DNA of 64,000 nt, taken from Helcococcus kunzii ATCC 51366 (GTDB lineage Bacteria > Bacillota > Clostridia > Tissierellales > Peptoniphilaceae). Under the pieces are notes generated by a model that was not told the origin of the DNA, ran no database searches, and saw only the letters and a list, made by a program, of their open reading frames with translations. Positions 8,553 to 17,793 of this stretch are shown one piece after another. Both the position numbers and the translations under genes were made by a program. The stretch covers positions 709,713 through 773,712 of the forward strand of contig NZ_JH601088.1 in assembly GCF_000245755.1 (NCBI RefSeq), in the 5' to 3' direction. Every line of letters begins with the position of its first letter. Within the stretch, counting starts at the first letter, position 1.

Positions 8553-10244
8553 ATGGATTATAAAAAAGAAATATCACAAATATTAAATAATTTAGATATA
8601 GGTATGTCAGTGGATGATATATATATGAGTATTGAAACACCACCAAACAAGGAAATGGGAGATTTCGCATTTCCATGTTTTAGATTAGCAAAACAATTTA
8701 GAAAATCACCAGCTCAAATTTCTGTTGAATTGGCGGAAGAAATCAATTCTGATTTATTTAGTGAGATAAAACCGGTTGGACCATATATTAATTTCTTTTT
8801 AGATAAAAATAAGTTTAATGAAATCTTATTAAAAAAAATTTTTGATAAAAAAGAAAAATTTGGTTCTTCTGATATTGGAAATGGGAAAAACACAATTATA
8901 GAATACAGTTCTACAAATATTGCAAAGCCATTTCATATTGGACATATAAGATCAACAGTTATTGGAGATTCATTAAAAAGAATATATAAGTTTTTAGGAT
9001 ACAATGTTATAGCGATAAACTATCTTGGAGATTATGGTACTCAATTTGGTGTGCTATTGGCAGCATATTCAAAATGGGGAGATAAAGAACAAATTGATAG
9101 AGACCCTATTAAAGAATTATTAAAACTTTATGTTAGATATAATACTGAAGCAAGAGAAAATCCTGAAATGATGGATGAAGCAAGAGCTTGGTTTAAAAAA
9201 CTTGAAGATAAAGATGAATTTGCTATTGAAACATGGAAATGGTTTAAAGAAGTAAGCTTAAAAGAATTTGAAAGAGTATATAATCTTTTAGATATTGAGT
9301 TTGACTCATATAATGGTGAATATTATCATTCACAATTTGTAAATGATGTATTAAAAGAATTAGAGGATAAAAATCTTTTAGTAGATTCTGAAGGCGCTAG
9401 AGTAGTTGAAATCGAAGGAGATAATCCACCAGCAATAATCACAAAAAGCGATGGAACATCAACATATATTGTGAGGGATATTGCAACAGCAATTTACAGA
9501 AAGAAAAAATATGATTTCGATGAAAATATCTATGTTGTAGCAACTCAACAAAATTTACATTTTAAAAATTTAAAAGAAATCTTATCAAAAATGGGTTACG
9601 ATTGGGCAGAGGATTGTCATCATGTTCAATTTGGTATGGTTAGCCTAAAAGATGGAGCTTTAGCGACACGTAAAGGAAATGTTGTTTTCTTAGAAGATGT
9701 GTTAAATAACGCGATTAAAAAAACAAGAGAAATTATAGAAAAAAGAAATCCAAATTTAGAGGATAAGGATAAAGTTGCTCGTGAAATAGGTATTGGAGCA
9801 GTTAAATTCCAAGAATTATTTAATACAAGAATAAAAGATTATGTATTTGACATGGATCAAACTTTAAACTTTGAAGGCGAGACTGGCCCTTATGTACAAT
9901 ATGCTCATGCTAGAGCTAACCAGATATTAGAAAAATTAGATCTTGAAATAACTGATGATATTGATTATTCATTATTGTCAACAGAACAAGAAGCTGAGCT
10001 TATCATGTCACTTTATAAAGTAAAAGATGTAATTTTATCTGCAAAAGAAAAATTAGAACCTTCAATTATCACAAGACATGTCACTGAAATAGCACAAAAC
10101 TTTAATTCATTTTACAATAGTGTTCATATAATGAATTCAAAAGAAGAAGAAAAGAGAGCAAGAGCTTTATTAGTGTATGCGACTAAAGTTTGTATATCTA
10201 ATCTTTTAGCATTATTAGGCATAGAAGCTCCAAATAAAATGTAA
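8553..10244 (+). CDS. argS: Arginyl-tRNA synthetase
   Basis: This 563-residue class I synthetase charges tRNA-Arg. It has the N-terminal Add-1 tRNA-binding domain (about 1-95), the HIGH motif at about 128-131 (KPFHIGHIRST), a degenerate signature loop ALATRKGN (about 370-377) in place of KMSKS, as is usual for ArgS, and a helical anticodon-binding domain with DALR features at the C terminus. It starts 1 bp after the mutS2 stop with only a weak ribosome site, which suggests translational coupling. Confidence 0.97.
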   Translation: MDYKKEISQILNNLDIGMSVDDIYMSIETPPNKEMGDFAFPCFRLAKQFRKSPAQISVELAEEINSDLFSEIKPVGPYINFFLDKNKFNEILLKKIFDKKEKFGSSDIGNGKNTIIEYSSTNIAKPFHIGHIRSTVIGDSLKRIYKFLGYNVIAINYLGDYGTQFGVLLAAYSKWGDKEQIDRDPIKELLKLYVRYNTEARENPEMMDEARAWFKKLEDKDEFAIETWKWFKEVSLKEFERVYNLLDIEFDSYNGEYYHSQFVNDVLKELEDKNLLVDSEGARVVEIEGDNPPAIITKSDGTSTYIVRDIATAIYRKKKYDFDENIYVVATQQNLHFKNLKEILSKMGYDWAEDCHHVQFGMVSLKDGALATRKGNVVFLEDVLNNAIKKTREIIEKRNPNLEDKDKVAREIGIGAVKFQELFNTRIKDYVFDMDQTLNFEGETGPYVQYAHARANQILEKLDLEITDDIDYSLLSTEQEAELIMSLYKVKDVILSAKEKLEPSIITRHVTEIAQNFNSFYNSVHIMNSKEEEKRARALLVYATKVCISNLLALLGIEAPNKM

Positions 10245-10262
10245 TTAAGGAGAAATCGATTT

Positions 10263-10973
10263 ATGAATATTTTAGACGACATTTTAAAAGTAAATAAAGA
10301 AGCGTTTACGGAAACTTTAAAAAAATTAAAATTTGTCCCTATATTAGCGATGATTTTATTTGTATTTAAGATAGCAGAATTTTATATTCTATTTGCATTA
10401 AGTGGATATAATCAAGCCTCATCTTTTATTTTAGGTTTTGTAAGAGCGGCGGTATCAATTGCATTTCTTTCTGCACTTATTAGCATTTTAGCTGATATTG
10501 TAATTTACAATAGATTGGATTTTAATAATTTTCTTAATAGATTTAGTGAATATTTTTCACCACTAATGAACACATATTTTATTATATTTCTAATTGAAAT
10601 GGTAGTGAATATGTTATTTGGAGCACTTCCAAGAGTTATTTCATTGATTATTTCAATTGCTCTTTTAGTACTTCAAAGTCCACTATACGAAGAAGTATAT
10701 TTAGGAAACACATATGGAATGGATGCAGTTTATTCTGCATTTGATTTCATAAAAGAAAATTTCCTACAATGGTTGCCAGTCTTAATAGCATATGTATTGA
10801 TAGAATATGTATTTTCATTTTGGTCAATTATTATGGTATTTGATTTAAGATTAATAATACAATCTATACTGTATGGATTATTACTGGCGTTTGTCTACAT
10901 TTATAAGGGACAATTATTTAAAATATTAAATGGATCTTCAATGAGAAAAAGAAGATTTCAAGGAAAGTTTTAG
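10263..10973 (+). CDS. Polytopic membrane protein of unknown function
   Basis: This 236-residue protein has about six hydrophobic segments (roughly 25-48, 58-80, 95-118, 125-142, 168-190 and 193-215) and a basic tail (RKRRFQGKF). I recognise no family motif. A good AAGGAG site precedes the ATG, 18 bp after argS, and the stop touches the next gene's start. It may serve the same process as the TPR and TIR genes that follow, but that rests only on operon position. Confidence 0.7.
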   Translation: MNILDDILKVNKEAFTETLKKLKFVPILAMILFVFKIAEFYILFALSGYNQASSFILGFVRAAVSIAFLSALISILADIVIYNRLDFNNFLNRFSEYFSPLMNTYFIIFLIEMVVNMLFGALPRVISLIISIALLVLQSPLYEEVYLGNTYGMDAVYSAFDFIKENFLQWLPVLIAYVLIEYVFSFWSIIMVFDLRLIIQSILYGLLLAFVYIYKGQLFKILNGSSMRKRRFQGKF

Positions 10974-12089
10974 GTGAATATGAATATTATTGAAAAGTAT
11001 TTTAGAGGAAAAACAGATAAGGTATCATTTATTGAACTAAAGGATAATGTTGATGCTTACCAAAAATATGGTATAAAAGAAGATGTTCCTCTACCAATAA
11101 TTTTGGATGAAATGGTTAGTGGAATTTCTGAAAATGAATTTACAAACGAAATTAGAATTGAATACATTATTGATGGTATGTTATTTATGATTGCCATTGA
11201 TCCAGAATTCACATATACAAATGACTATAAAGAAATTTTGAACAGATTAATAGACAATCCCTCCAATTACGCATTATCTAAAGGTATAAGATTTTTAGAT
11301 ATTGAATTGGAATGGGCAATTTTATTTACAAGAGCAGCATTCTTACTAAATGAAAAAAATGAATTGGCAGCATATAACTATGCTAGAATCCTTTGGAATA
11401 TTGAAGTTCCAGAAGATGAAAAACATGTATATGTTGAAGAATCTGTACGAATTCTTGAAAGAATTTTAAATTATAATGATAAAAATCCATTAGCGAATTT
11501 TGAGTTAGGAAATATTTCTGTTGCAACAGGAAATTATATTAAGGCAAATTCTTATTATAATAGAGCGTTGTTAAATGCAGATATGGAAGAATTAAAAGAA
11601 GAGATTAGAAATGCAATTGTTAAGATATCTCCAGATGTTGCTGTTGAAAATGCAATTTATTCAATAAATAGAATGGATTACAATACTGCAATTACTAATC
11701 TTATGGATGCTAGAAAAAATTCTTCAAGATATGATATACCATACTATATTGCTATTTCATATATGAATATTGGTCAAATAGAATTAGCTGAACAATTTTT
11801 TGAAGAAGCTATTGAAAAAGGAGCAGATTTTGCAACATTGTATACAGATTATGTATACGTAAAATATTTGCTAAAGAAGGATTTTGAAGCGGTACAAATA
11901 GCCAATGAAGCTATAGAAAAGTACCCTTCTGAAATAAAATTAAGATATAATAGAGCGGTTATTTTAATTTCAATGAATCAAAATAAAAAAGCTATTGAAG
12001 ATTTAGATTTCATATTGGAATATCAAGATTTATCTGATGAAATGTTTAATCAAATAATGAAAATAAAAGAATCGATTTATAATAAATAG
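10974..12089 (+). CDS. Tetratricopeptide-repeat protein
   Basis: This 371-residue soluble protein has an all-helical C-terminal half (about 120-365) with recognisable TPR periodicity: NPLANFELGNISVATGNYIKA, then YYIAISYMNIGQIELAEQFFEEAIE, then LRYNRAVILISMNQNKKAIEDL. The N-terminal 110 residues are acidic and match nothing I know. I use the GTG at 10974, directly after the previous stop and about 7 nt behind AAGGAAAG; an ATG two codons later is the alternative. TPRs are protein-binding scaffolds. The position just upstream of the TIR gene makes a shared role possible. Confidence 0.75.
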   Translation: MNMNIIEKYFRGKTDKVSFIELKDNVDAYQKYGIKEDVPLPIILDEMVSGISENEFTNEIRIEYIIDGMLFMIAIDPEFTYTNDYKEILNRLIDNPSNYALSKGIRFLDIELEWAILFTRAAFLLNEKNELAAYNYARILWNIEVPEDEKHVYVEESVRILERILNYNDKNPLANFELGNISVATGNYIKANSYYNRALLNADMEELKEEIRNAIVKISPDVAVENAIYSINRMDYNTAITNLMDARKNSSRYDIPYYIAISYMNIGQIELAEQFFEEAIEKGADFATLYTDYVYVKYLLKKDFEAVQIANEAIEKYPSEIKLRYNRAVILISMNQNKKAIEDLDFILEYQDLSDEMFNQIMKIKESIYNK

Positions 12090-12097
12090 GAGCAAAT

Positions 12098-12346
12098 ATG
12101 ACAATTGCTGAATTGATTTTATTAAATAAAGAAAGATATACTAAAGTTTTTTTAATCGAAAATGATAAAAAAACTAATCAAGCCATTTTCAGGCAAATTA
12201 AAGAAAATAATATAACTGAAAATGAATTAGAACAGAAAGCTAAAGACTATTTTATGCTGGATAAGGAAGGCATAGATGAAATATTTGGAAATTCAGAAGA
12301 ATTACAAATAACAGATGAAGATATGGTGTTATTAATTGGTATTTAA
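12098..12346 (+). CDS. Small acidic protein, unknown
   Basis: This 82-residue protein has no signal peptide or membrane segment and resembles no family I can name. A clear AGGAG site precedes the ATG and it is only 8 bp from the TPR gene. It is rich in Glu, Asn and Ile, with a C-terminal acidic stretch ending in DMVLLIGI. Its place between a TPR scaffold and a TIR protein could fit a small partner or regulator, but nothing in the sequence shows this. Confidence 0.6.
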   Translation: MTIAELILLNKERYTKVFLIENDKKTNQAIFRQIKENNITENELEQKAKDYFMLDKEGIDEIFGNSEELQITDEDMVLLIGI

Positions 12347-12379
12347 CTTTATTATATAAACTTTTCTTGGAGATATGAA

Positions 12380-15349
12380 ATGGCTGATATTGATGCTAAA
12401 GCTGAAAAAAATTATAAATATTTGGCTTTTATAAGTTATCGACACCTAAGTCCTGATGCTGAGATTGCTGAGGCTGTTCACGAGGAGTTAGAAAATTTTA
12501 AAGTGCCTCGAGAATTAGATCCCGATGGCAAATATAAAGAAATCAGAGTTTTCAGAGATAAATATGAGTTAGCAACTAATGATTTGTCGGAGAGTTTGGA
12601 TAGTGCGCTATTAAATTCAAAATATTTAATTGTGATTTCTTCAAAAAGGACAAAATTATCTGAATGGTGTGTGAGAGAAGTTGAACTTTTCAAAAAACAT
12701 CATAGTAGTAGAAATATTATACCTATTTTAGTTGAAGGTGAACCATACGAATCCTTCAGCGAACCATTAAAAAATTTATCTTCAATTGAAGTTGATGATA
12801 AAGGCAATGAAACAATCAAATCACTTGATTTATTAGCTGCTGATTTGAGGCCTGATGAAGTCAAAAAGACTAGTTTTATAGGGTATGAAGAATTAGAAAA
12901 AACTAATAAATCTGAATTTAATGCTCATATAAAAGCAGCTAAAAAAATACTTAAAAATAGTGAAATATATAGAATTATGGCAACTATTTTAGGTGTAAAT
13001 TATGGAGATTTGAAACAAAGACATAAAGAACGTCAAATGAAGCTAAAGATCAGACTTGGTATATTAGCAGCTACCATACTTACTGTATTTGGTATTGCAA
13101 TGACAAGTATGTTTATTAGAGCAGTAAATTCTGAGAGAAATGCTACATCTCAAATATCTATGATGACATTAAAATCCGCCGATCAATCAAATAAAGATGG
13201 TGATAGAGCATATGCGCTTTTGCTTTCGAAAGAAGCGATGAGTTATGTCAATCCTAAAATGAAAAATTATGAAGAGTTAAATGCTAATTATGAGAGGGTG
13301 TTAAATGATGCACTTTTGACAGATAAGTATAGTTCAATTTTATCGTTAAAAACTGGCACGACATCGCCATTTTTTGATATATCAACGGATGGTAAATTTA
13401 TTGTTAGTACCAATCAAAAAAACAATGCGGTTATTTCTTTAACTTCAAATGGAAATCAGATTAAAGAGATAAGTTTTGAGAAACCTATAACAGCTATAAA
13501 AGTTAGAAATAACGATAATTCAATATTTATAGCAACTTCTGATTTGAAACTATTTAAAATTGATTCTAAAACATTTGATGTAAAAGATTTGGGTATAAAG
13601 ACGCCATTTGGTATATATCAGATGGATTTTACAGACGATGGTGACTTTTTAATTGCTATCGATAAAGCGTTAAATATCGCTACTTATTCGACTAAAGATT
13701 TTAAGATGTTAAATCATAAAATTTTAGATAAGAATATTTTTAGAATATTTACATTAAAAAATAATAAAGAATATATTTTAAATACATCAGATGGACAAAT
13801 TGATATATTTGATATAAAGACAGGGAAACTCTCTAAAACATTAAGAAAATCAAAGGATAAGATTTCATATATAGCAAATTCTATGTCTAAAGATGGTAAG
13901 AAATTTGCGTATGCAGATGATAGAAATATTTTCTTATATGATATTGAAAGTAATTTTGAAAAGGTTAAAAAAGTTGATATTGGATCCTATACTGGAAATA
14001 TTCTCTTAAGTAATGACGGAAGAAATCTATATTACACTACCATGAATTTTATTGATGTTTTCGATTTAGATAATAATGAACACATTAATTTCATTCCTGT
14101 AGGTAATAGCGGAATTTCAAATTTAAGACTAAATAATGAAGGAGATACTCTAGCATTTAGTATAGATGATAAAAATAGCATTGGATTTATCGAAAAAGTT
14201 AATGAAAAATCAACAAATAAAAAGCCAATTGTATCCAATGGATCAAATTTTAATGATCATTTAATTTCCTTTGTGTTTTCAGCTGATGATAAATATCTAG
14301 TTGCAAACTCGCAAGATTCTACTTTGAAAGTGATAAGTACGGAAAATAATATTGCGAATGTTGAATTAGATGGGACAATAAAAGCTATTTCAGAAGATAG
14401 AAACACGGTAATGTTAATTGATAAAAATAATAATTTATCGTTATATGATTTTTCGAAAGAAAAATTAATTAAAGTTGGAACAATTTCAAAAGATTTAAAT
14501 ACTATATATAATGTGCATTCTATATCAAATGATCATGAATATTTTGCTTTTTCTGATATTAGATATAAAAATATTAAAGTTTTTGATAAAAACGGAAAGA
14601 CAGTCTACACTACACAATCAGATCAAGATAAAGATACATTTAAGTTAACTGTAGATATCGAGATCTTTCAAGATAAAGATATGCTTGTTTCACTTAATGA
14701 ATTGGGTGATTTGAAGATATTTAATCTAAAAACAGGAGAATTAATTAAACAATTAAAAGATAAAAATGAACAAGCTGAAAAGATAGTTTATTCTAAAGAT
14801 AAAAGTTTAATAGGTATCAATTATTATAGCAAAAATGCAACAATATTTAACACAGAAACAGGAAAAGTTGTTGAAAATATTGATGGTGAAATATTTTCAA
14901 TAATAGGAGAGGATGGAAAATTAACAACTGTCTATGGTCAAAAAAATACATTATTATTTGAATATAAAAATGGTGAAAAACAACTTTATGCTACAAATTA
15001 TGACACGAAAGGCATAAGTACAAGACAATTTAATGATGATTTTGTTTCACTTGATGACAGATATTTACTGACAAGTGTAACAAATATGGCATTGGTAGTT
15101 ACGGATATAAAAACAGGTAATAGAGTAAGAACTTTAGAAACAGAAGGAAACTTCAATCCTAAAGGAGTAATGAGTGGAGATTCTTCAAAAATTGCATATG
15201 AGCCATTTGAAGATAAAACATATATAGCTGATTTTTACAATATAAAAGAGTTAGAGAAAAAAGCAGATAAAATGTTAAATGGAAGAGAATTGACTGAAAC
15301 TGAAAGGATTGAATTAGGCTTAAAATCTAGGGTGAATGAAAATGAGTAA
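12380..15349 (+). CDS. TIR-domain membrane protein with C-terminal beta-propeller
   Basis: This 989-residue protein starts with a TIR domain (about 12-160): FISYRH (17-22), FRDKYEL (58-64) and the WCxxE signature with E100, the position of the catalytic glutamate in NAD-cleaving TIRs. A single transmembrane helix (about 225-246) follows, then a helical linker with GDRAYALLLSKEAM, common in TIR/WD40 proteins, and a long beta-rich region (about 310-960) of irregular WD40-like repeats such as FDISTDGKFIVST, FSADDKYLVANS and IFNLKTGELIKQL. The TIR should be cytoplasmic and the propeller outside, if topology follows the positive-inside rule. NADase or cyclic-ADP-ribose synthesis is inferred. The next gene overlaps its 3' end, so the two are probably coupled. 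Confidence 0.85.
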   Translation: MADIDAKAEKNYKYLAFISYRHLSPDAEIAEAVHEELENFKVPRELDPDGKYKEIRVFRDKYELATNDLSESLDSALLNSKYLIVISSKRTKLSEWCVREVELFKKHHSSRNIIPILVEGEPYESFSEPLKNLSSIEVDDKGNETIKSLDLLAADLRPDEVKKTSFIGYEELEKTNKSEFNAHIKAAKKILKNSEIYRIMATILGVNYGDLKQRHKERQMKLKIRLGILAATILTVFGIAMTSMFIRAVNSERNATSQISMMTLKSADQSNKDGDRAYALLLSKEAMSYVNPKMKNYEELNANYERVLNDALLTDKYSSILSLKTGTTSPFFDISTDGKFIVSTNQKNNAVISLTSNGNQIKEISFEKPITAIKVRNNDNSIFIATSDLKLFKIDSKTFDVKDLGIKTPFGIYQMDFTDDGDFLIAIDKALNIATYSTKDFKMLNHKILDKNIFRIFTLKNNKEYILNTSDGQIDIFDIKTGKLSKTLRKSKDKISYIANSMSKDGKKFAYADDRNIFLYDIESNFEKVKKVDIGSYTGNILLSNDGRNLYYTTMNFIDVFDLDNNEHINFIPVGNSGISNLRLNNEGDTLAFSIDDKNSIGFIEKVNEKSTNKKPIVSNGSNFNDHLISFVFSADDKYLVANSQDSTLKVISTENNIANVELDGTIKAISEDRNTVMLIDKNNNLSLYDFSKEKLIKVGTISKDLNTIYNVHSISNDHEYFAFSDIRYKNIKVFDKNGKTVYTTQSDQDKDTFKLTVDIEIFQDKDMLVSLNELGDLKIFNLKTGELIKQLKDKNEQAEKIVYSKDKSLIGINYYSKNATIFNTETGKVVENIDGEIFSIIGEDGKLTTVYGQKNTLLFEYKNGEKQLYATNYDTKGISTRQFNDDFVSLDDRYLLTSVTNMALVVTDIKTGNRVRTLETEGNFNPKGVMSGDSSKIAYEPFEDKTYIADFYNIKELEKKADKMLNGRELTETERIELGLKSRVNENE

Positions 15350-17150
15350 TAAGTTTCTCTATTATGTTAAAAAATTAAAGTTTCCATTTGCATTGGTTTC
15401 TTTTATTTTAAGTGTTGTGGGAAGTATACAAGTATATCATGGACAATTTGATAATTTATTAAAAGAATTTGTTGTTATCATCTATTCTGTTATTAAATTA
15501 TTTACATTTTTCCCGACAGAAAGTGTCTTAAAAAACTCTCCATTGGCATATGAGCTTGCAACATGGATGGCACCAATAACAACGGTTTTAGGTTTGTTTA
15601 CTGTTTTTAGGAATTTATATAGTGATTCCATAATGGCTATAAGACATCTAAATAAAGATAGACTGATTGTATTAGGTGCAAATAAGGAAAGTTTAATTTT
15701 TATAAAAAATACATTAAGTCAATATCCTAAAAAACGAATTGTATGTTTAGTGGATTTTGAAGAAGAAGTTGATAGCGATATATTGAAGCTATTGCAAGTT
15801 CAATTGGTAAGGATAGACTATTCAAATCCAGAGGCTGAAGTTAATAGACTGGTAGTTAAAGATGAAAAATTATATAAGGGTAAAAAGATAGTTTCATTTG
15901 AAAAGGAACCTAAAGTATATTATCATGTCCAAGTACTTTCAAAACTTCTTGAAGAGTATAAAGATATAGATGTTTATATCAGGACTGAGACTTATAGAGT
16001 CAAAGAAATAGTAGAAGAAAGTATGGATAAAATTAAAAATTTCAACATCAACTATTTCAATATTAATGATTTAATGACTAATAACTTTTTACAAGAGTTT
16101 AATATTAACAATACCAATGGGTTAAAAGCATCATGGAAGGGAAAGAAATTTGATACTTTAGAAGATATTGCAAACCAAGTATCAAGATCTAATATATTAT
16201 TTATAGGATATTCAAATATTGTAAATCATGTATTAAGTAGTCTATCAAATATATCAGTAACAAATCCGTTAAAAAGCACAAAAGTGACAATAATTGATGA
16301 AGATGTCTATAAGAAATTTGATGAATTTATGGATTATAAAACAAGATTAAAAAGTGTATTAGACTATGAATTAATAGAGATTAGAAAAAAATCTAGGAAA
16401 ATTGAAGATATTTTTCTAGAAAAATCAAAAGAAGAAGCTTTTAATGCTATATTTTTCTGTGATGAAGATGATTACACTAATTTAATCAATATGGATCGTA
16501 TTGAGAAATATATTAGAAATTTATCAGTTGCTGTATATAGTGCTGAAAATTCTGATATTGATACCATATATGAAACAATGAAGTCAAAAATTGCAGGACT
16601 TAAAATTTTTGGTAATATCGAGAATATCATTAATCACGATGTAATCATTAATGAAACACAATTAGAAAAAGCAAAGAAATTTAATGCCTATTATAATCTA
16701 ATCACTGCTGAAATGATGGGTTATGAAAAAAGTGATAAAAGTTTACAACAACAATGGAAAAGTTTATCAAATATAAAAAAAGAATCCAGTTGGAATCAAT
16801 CCCTTCATCAAAATACAAAACGCTTATTGCTAAGTAAGTTTAGTGAACTCGATGAATTTAAGGATGAGAATATCCTTTCTTTATGGAAATCAAAACTTGA
16901 AAATCTTACAGTAGATGAACAAGTTGATGTTATAGAAAATGATATCTACATGAATTATATGACTTCACTTGAACATAAAAGATGGAACAATTTCTATTAT
17001 ATGCGTGATTTTGTATACGATGAAATAAAAGATGAATCAAATAAAAAACACGATTGTTTAATCGACAATTGGGATGATTTTATGTCTAGTAAACAAAGAC
17101 CAAAGGCGATTTATGATTTTATATCAACATTGGCATTAGAAGAAGAATAA
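15342..17150 (+). CDS. Membrane Rossmann-fold protein with C-terminal RyR-like domain
   Basis: This ~602-residue protein overlaps the TIR gene. I prefer the ATG at 15342 (about 7 nt behind GGGTGAA) to the one at 15336. The N terminus has three hydrophobic stretches (about 15-33, 42-57 and 74-91), including LFTFFP and ELATWMAP, as in TrkA-like proteins with an N-terminal membrane pair. A Rossmann-like segment follows (about 106-140, RLIVLGANKESLIFI, ending VCLVDFEE), and a second nucleotide-fold segment begins near NILFIGYSNIVNHVL. The C-terminal ~60 residues (LEHKRWNNFYYMRDF, then KKHDCLIDNWDDF) resemble an RyR domain, a predicted nucleotide-ligand sensor. Pairing with a TIR enzyme suggests a receptor for an NAD-derived signal. 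The function is not demonstrated. Confidence 0.72.
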   Translation: MSNKFLYYVKKLKFPFALVSFILSVVGSIQVYHGQFDNLLKEFVVIIYSVIKLFTFFPTESVLKNSPLAYELATWMAPITTVLGLFTVFRNLYSDSIMAIRHLNKDRLIVLGANKESLIFIKNTLSQYPKKRIVCLVDFEEEVDSDILKLLQVQLVRIDYSNPEAEVNRLVVKDEKLYKGKKIVSFEKEPKVYYHVQVLSKLLEEYKDIDVYIRTETYRVKEIVEESMDKIKNFNINYFNINDLMTNNFLQEFNINNTNGLKASWKGKKFDTLEDIANQVSRSNILFIGYSNIVNHVLSSLSNISVTNPLKSTKVTIIDEDVYKKFDEFMDYKTRLKSVLDYELIEIRKKSRKIEDIFLEKSKEEAFNAIFFCDEDDYTNLINMDRIEKYIRNLSVAVYSAENSDIDTIYETMKSKIAGLKIFGNIENIINHDVIINETQLEKAKKFNAYYNLITAEMMGYEKSDKSLQQQWKSLSNIKKESSWNQSLHQNTKRLLLSKFSELDEFKDENILSLWKSKLENLTVDEQVDVIENDIYMNYMTSLEHKRWNNFYYMRDFVYDEIKDESNKKHDCLIDNWDDFMSSKQRPKAIYDFISTLALEEE

Positions 17151-17171
17151 TATAATTATATACAATATAAG

Positions 17172-17234
17172 ATTAGACCCCATAAATTGGACTAAATATT
17201 AAATATATTAGTCTAATATTATGGGGTCATAATC
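17172..17234. terminator. Long imperfect hairpin between the RyR gene and marR
   Basis: GACCCCAT (17176-17183) pairs with ATGGGGTC (17221-17228), and pairing extends inward through AGTC/GACT and AT-rich steps to a loop near 17203, about 20 bp in all. No strong T-run follows on either strand, so it may be a bidirectional terminator, an operator or a small mobile palindrome. It is the only candidate transcription end for the upstream operon. Confidence 0.5.
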
Positions 17235-17280
17235 ATTTTAAATTATCATTCTTAAAGAAATAAAAGTTTAAATAAATAAT

Positions 17281-17340
17281 TTGATATTATTTTGGGTATA
17301 TTATAAAATAGTTGCACATACAACTGTTGCTCATGCAACT
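17281..17340 (+). promoter_or_regulatory. marR-ABC promoter with palindromic operator
   Basis: TTGATA (17281-17286) and TAAAAT (17304-17309) are 17 bp apart. Directly downstream AGTTGCA (17310-17316) and TGCAACT (17334-17340) form an inverted repeat, with a further ACAACTGTTG core between them. The site covers the transcription start region and lies just ahead of the marR ribosome site, the expected place for MarR autorepression. Confidence 0.78.
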
Positions 17341-17352
17341 AAAGGAGATATT

Positions 17353-17793
17353 ATGTTTAGAATTACAAAATATATTAATGCAATACATTGGTCTTCAATT
17401 GCAGGGAGATGCCAAACTTTTGAAGAATATGATATTTTAGGACATCAAGTTTCCTATTTAATTGCTATCTATAAATATCCTGGTTTAAGTCAGGAAAATT
17501 TAAGAGATGCGATGTTTGTAAATAAATCAACAGTAGCAAGAAATGTTAAAACATTAATAGATAAAGGTTATGCGAAATCAGAAGTAGATAGTGAAGATAA
17601 AAGAGTTAATAGAATTTATCCAACTCAAAAATTGATTGATTTTTTTCCGAAAATCGAAAAGCATTTGGATGAATGGAATAATGAAATTTTATCAGATTTA
17701 AGCTATGAGGAAAAAGTAACTTTTGAAAATCTATTAAAAAAAGTAGCTTTGAAAGCTGTAAATATAACAAAGGAGAAAAGAGATGCTCAATAA
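17353..17793 (+). CDS. MarR-family regulator of the ABC exporter
   Basis: The start is the ATG at 17353 behind AAAGGAG; an upstream in-frame TTG at 17281 is really the -35 box. The 146-residue protein has the MarR winged helix: YKYPGLSQENLRDAMFVNKSTVARNVKTLIDKGYAK (about 43-78) as helix-turn-helix, and SEDKRVNRIYPTQ as the wing. It leads an operon with two exporter half-genes and overlaps the first by 11 bp, an arrangement typical of drug- or toxin-sensing MarR repressors. The ligand is unknown. Confidence 0.88.
   Translation: MFRITKYINAIHWSSIAGRCQTFEEYDILGHQVSYLIAIYKYPGLSQENLRDAMFVNKSTVARNVKTLIDKGYAKSEVDSEDKRVNRIYPTQKLIDFFPKIEKHLDEWNNEILSDLSYEEKVTFENLLKKVALKAVNITKEKRDAQ

Noticed and set aside
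17281..17352. Longer N terminus for the MarR regulator
   Set aside because: The proposed TTG start is the -35 box and the extension runs through the operator; ATG 17353 has a strong ribosome site.
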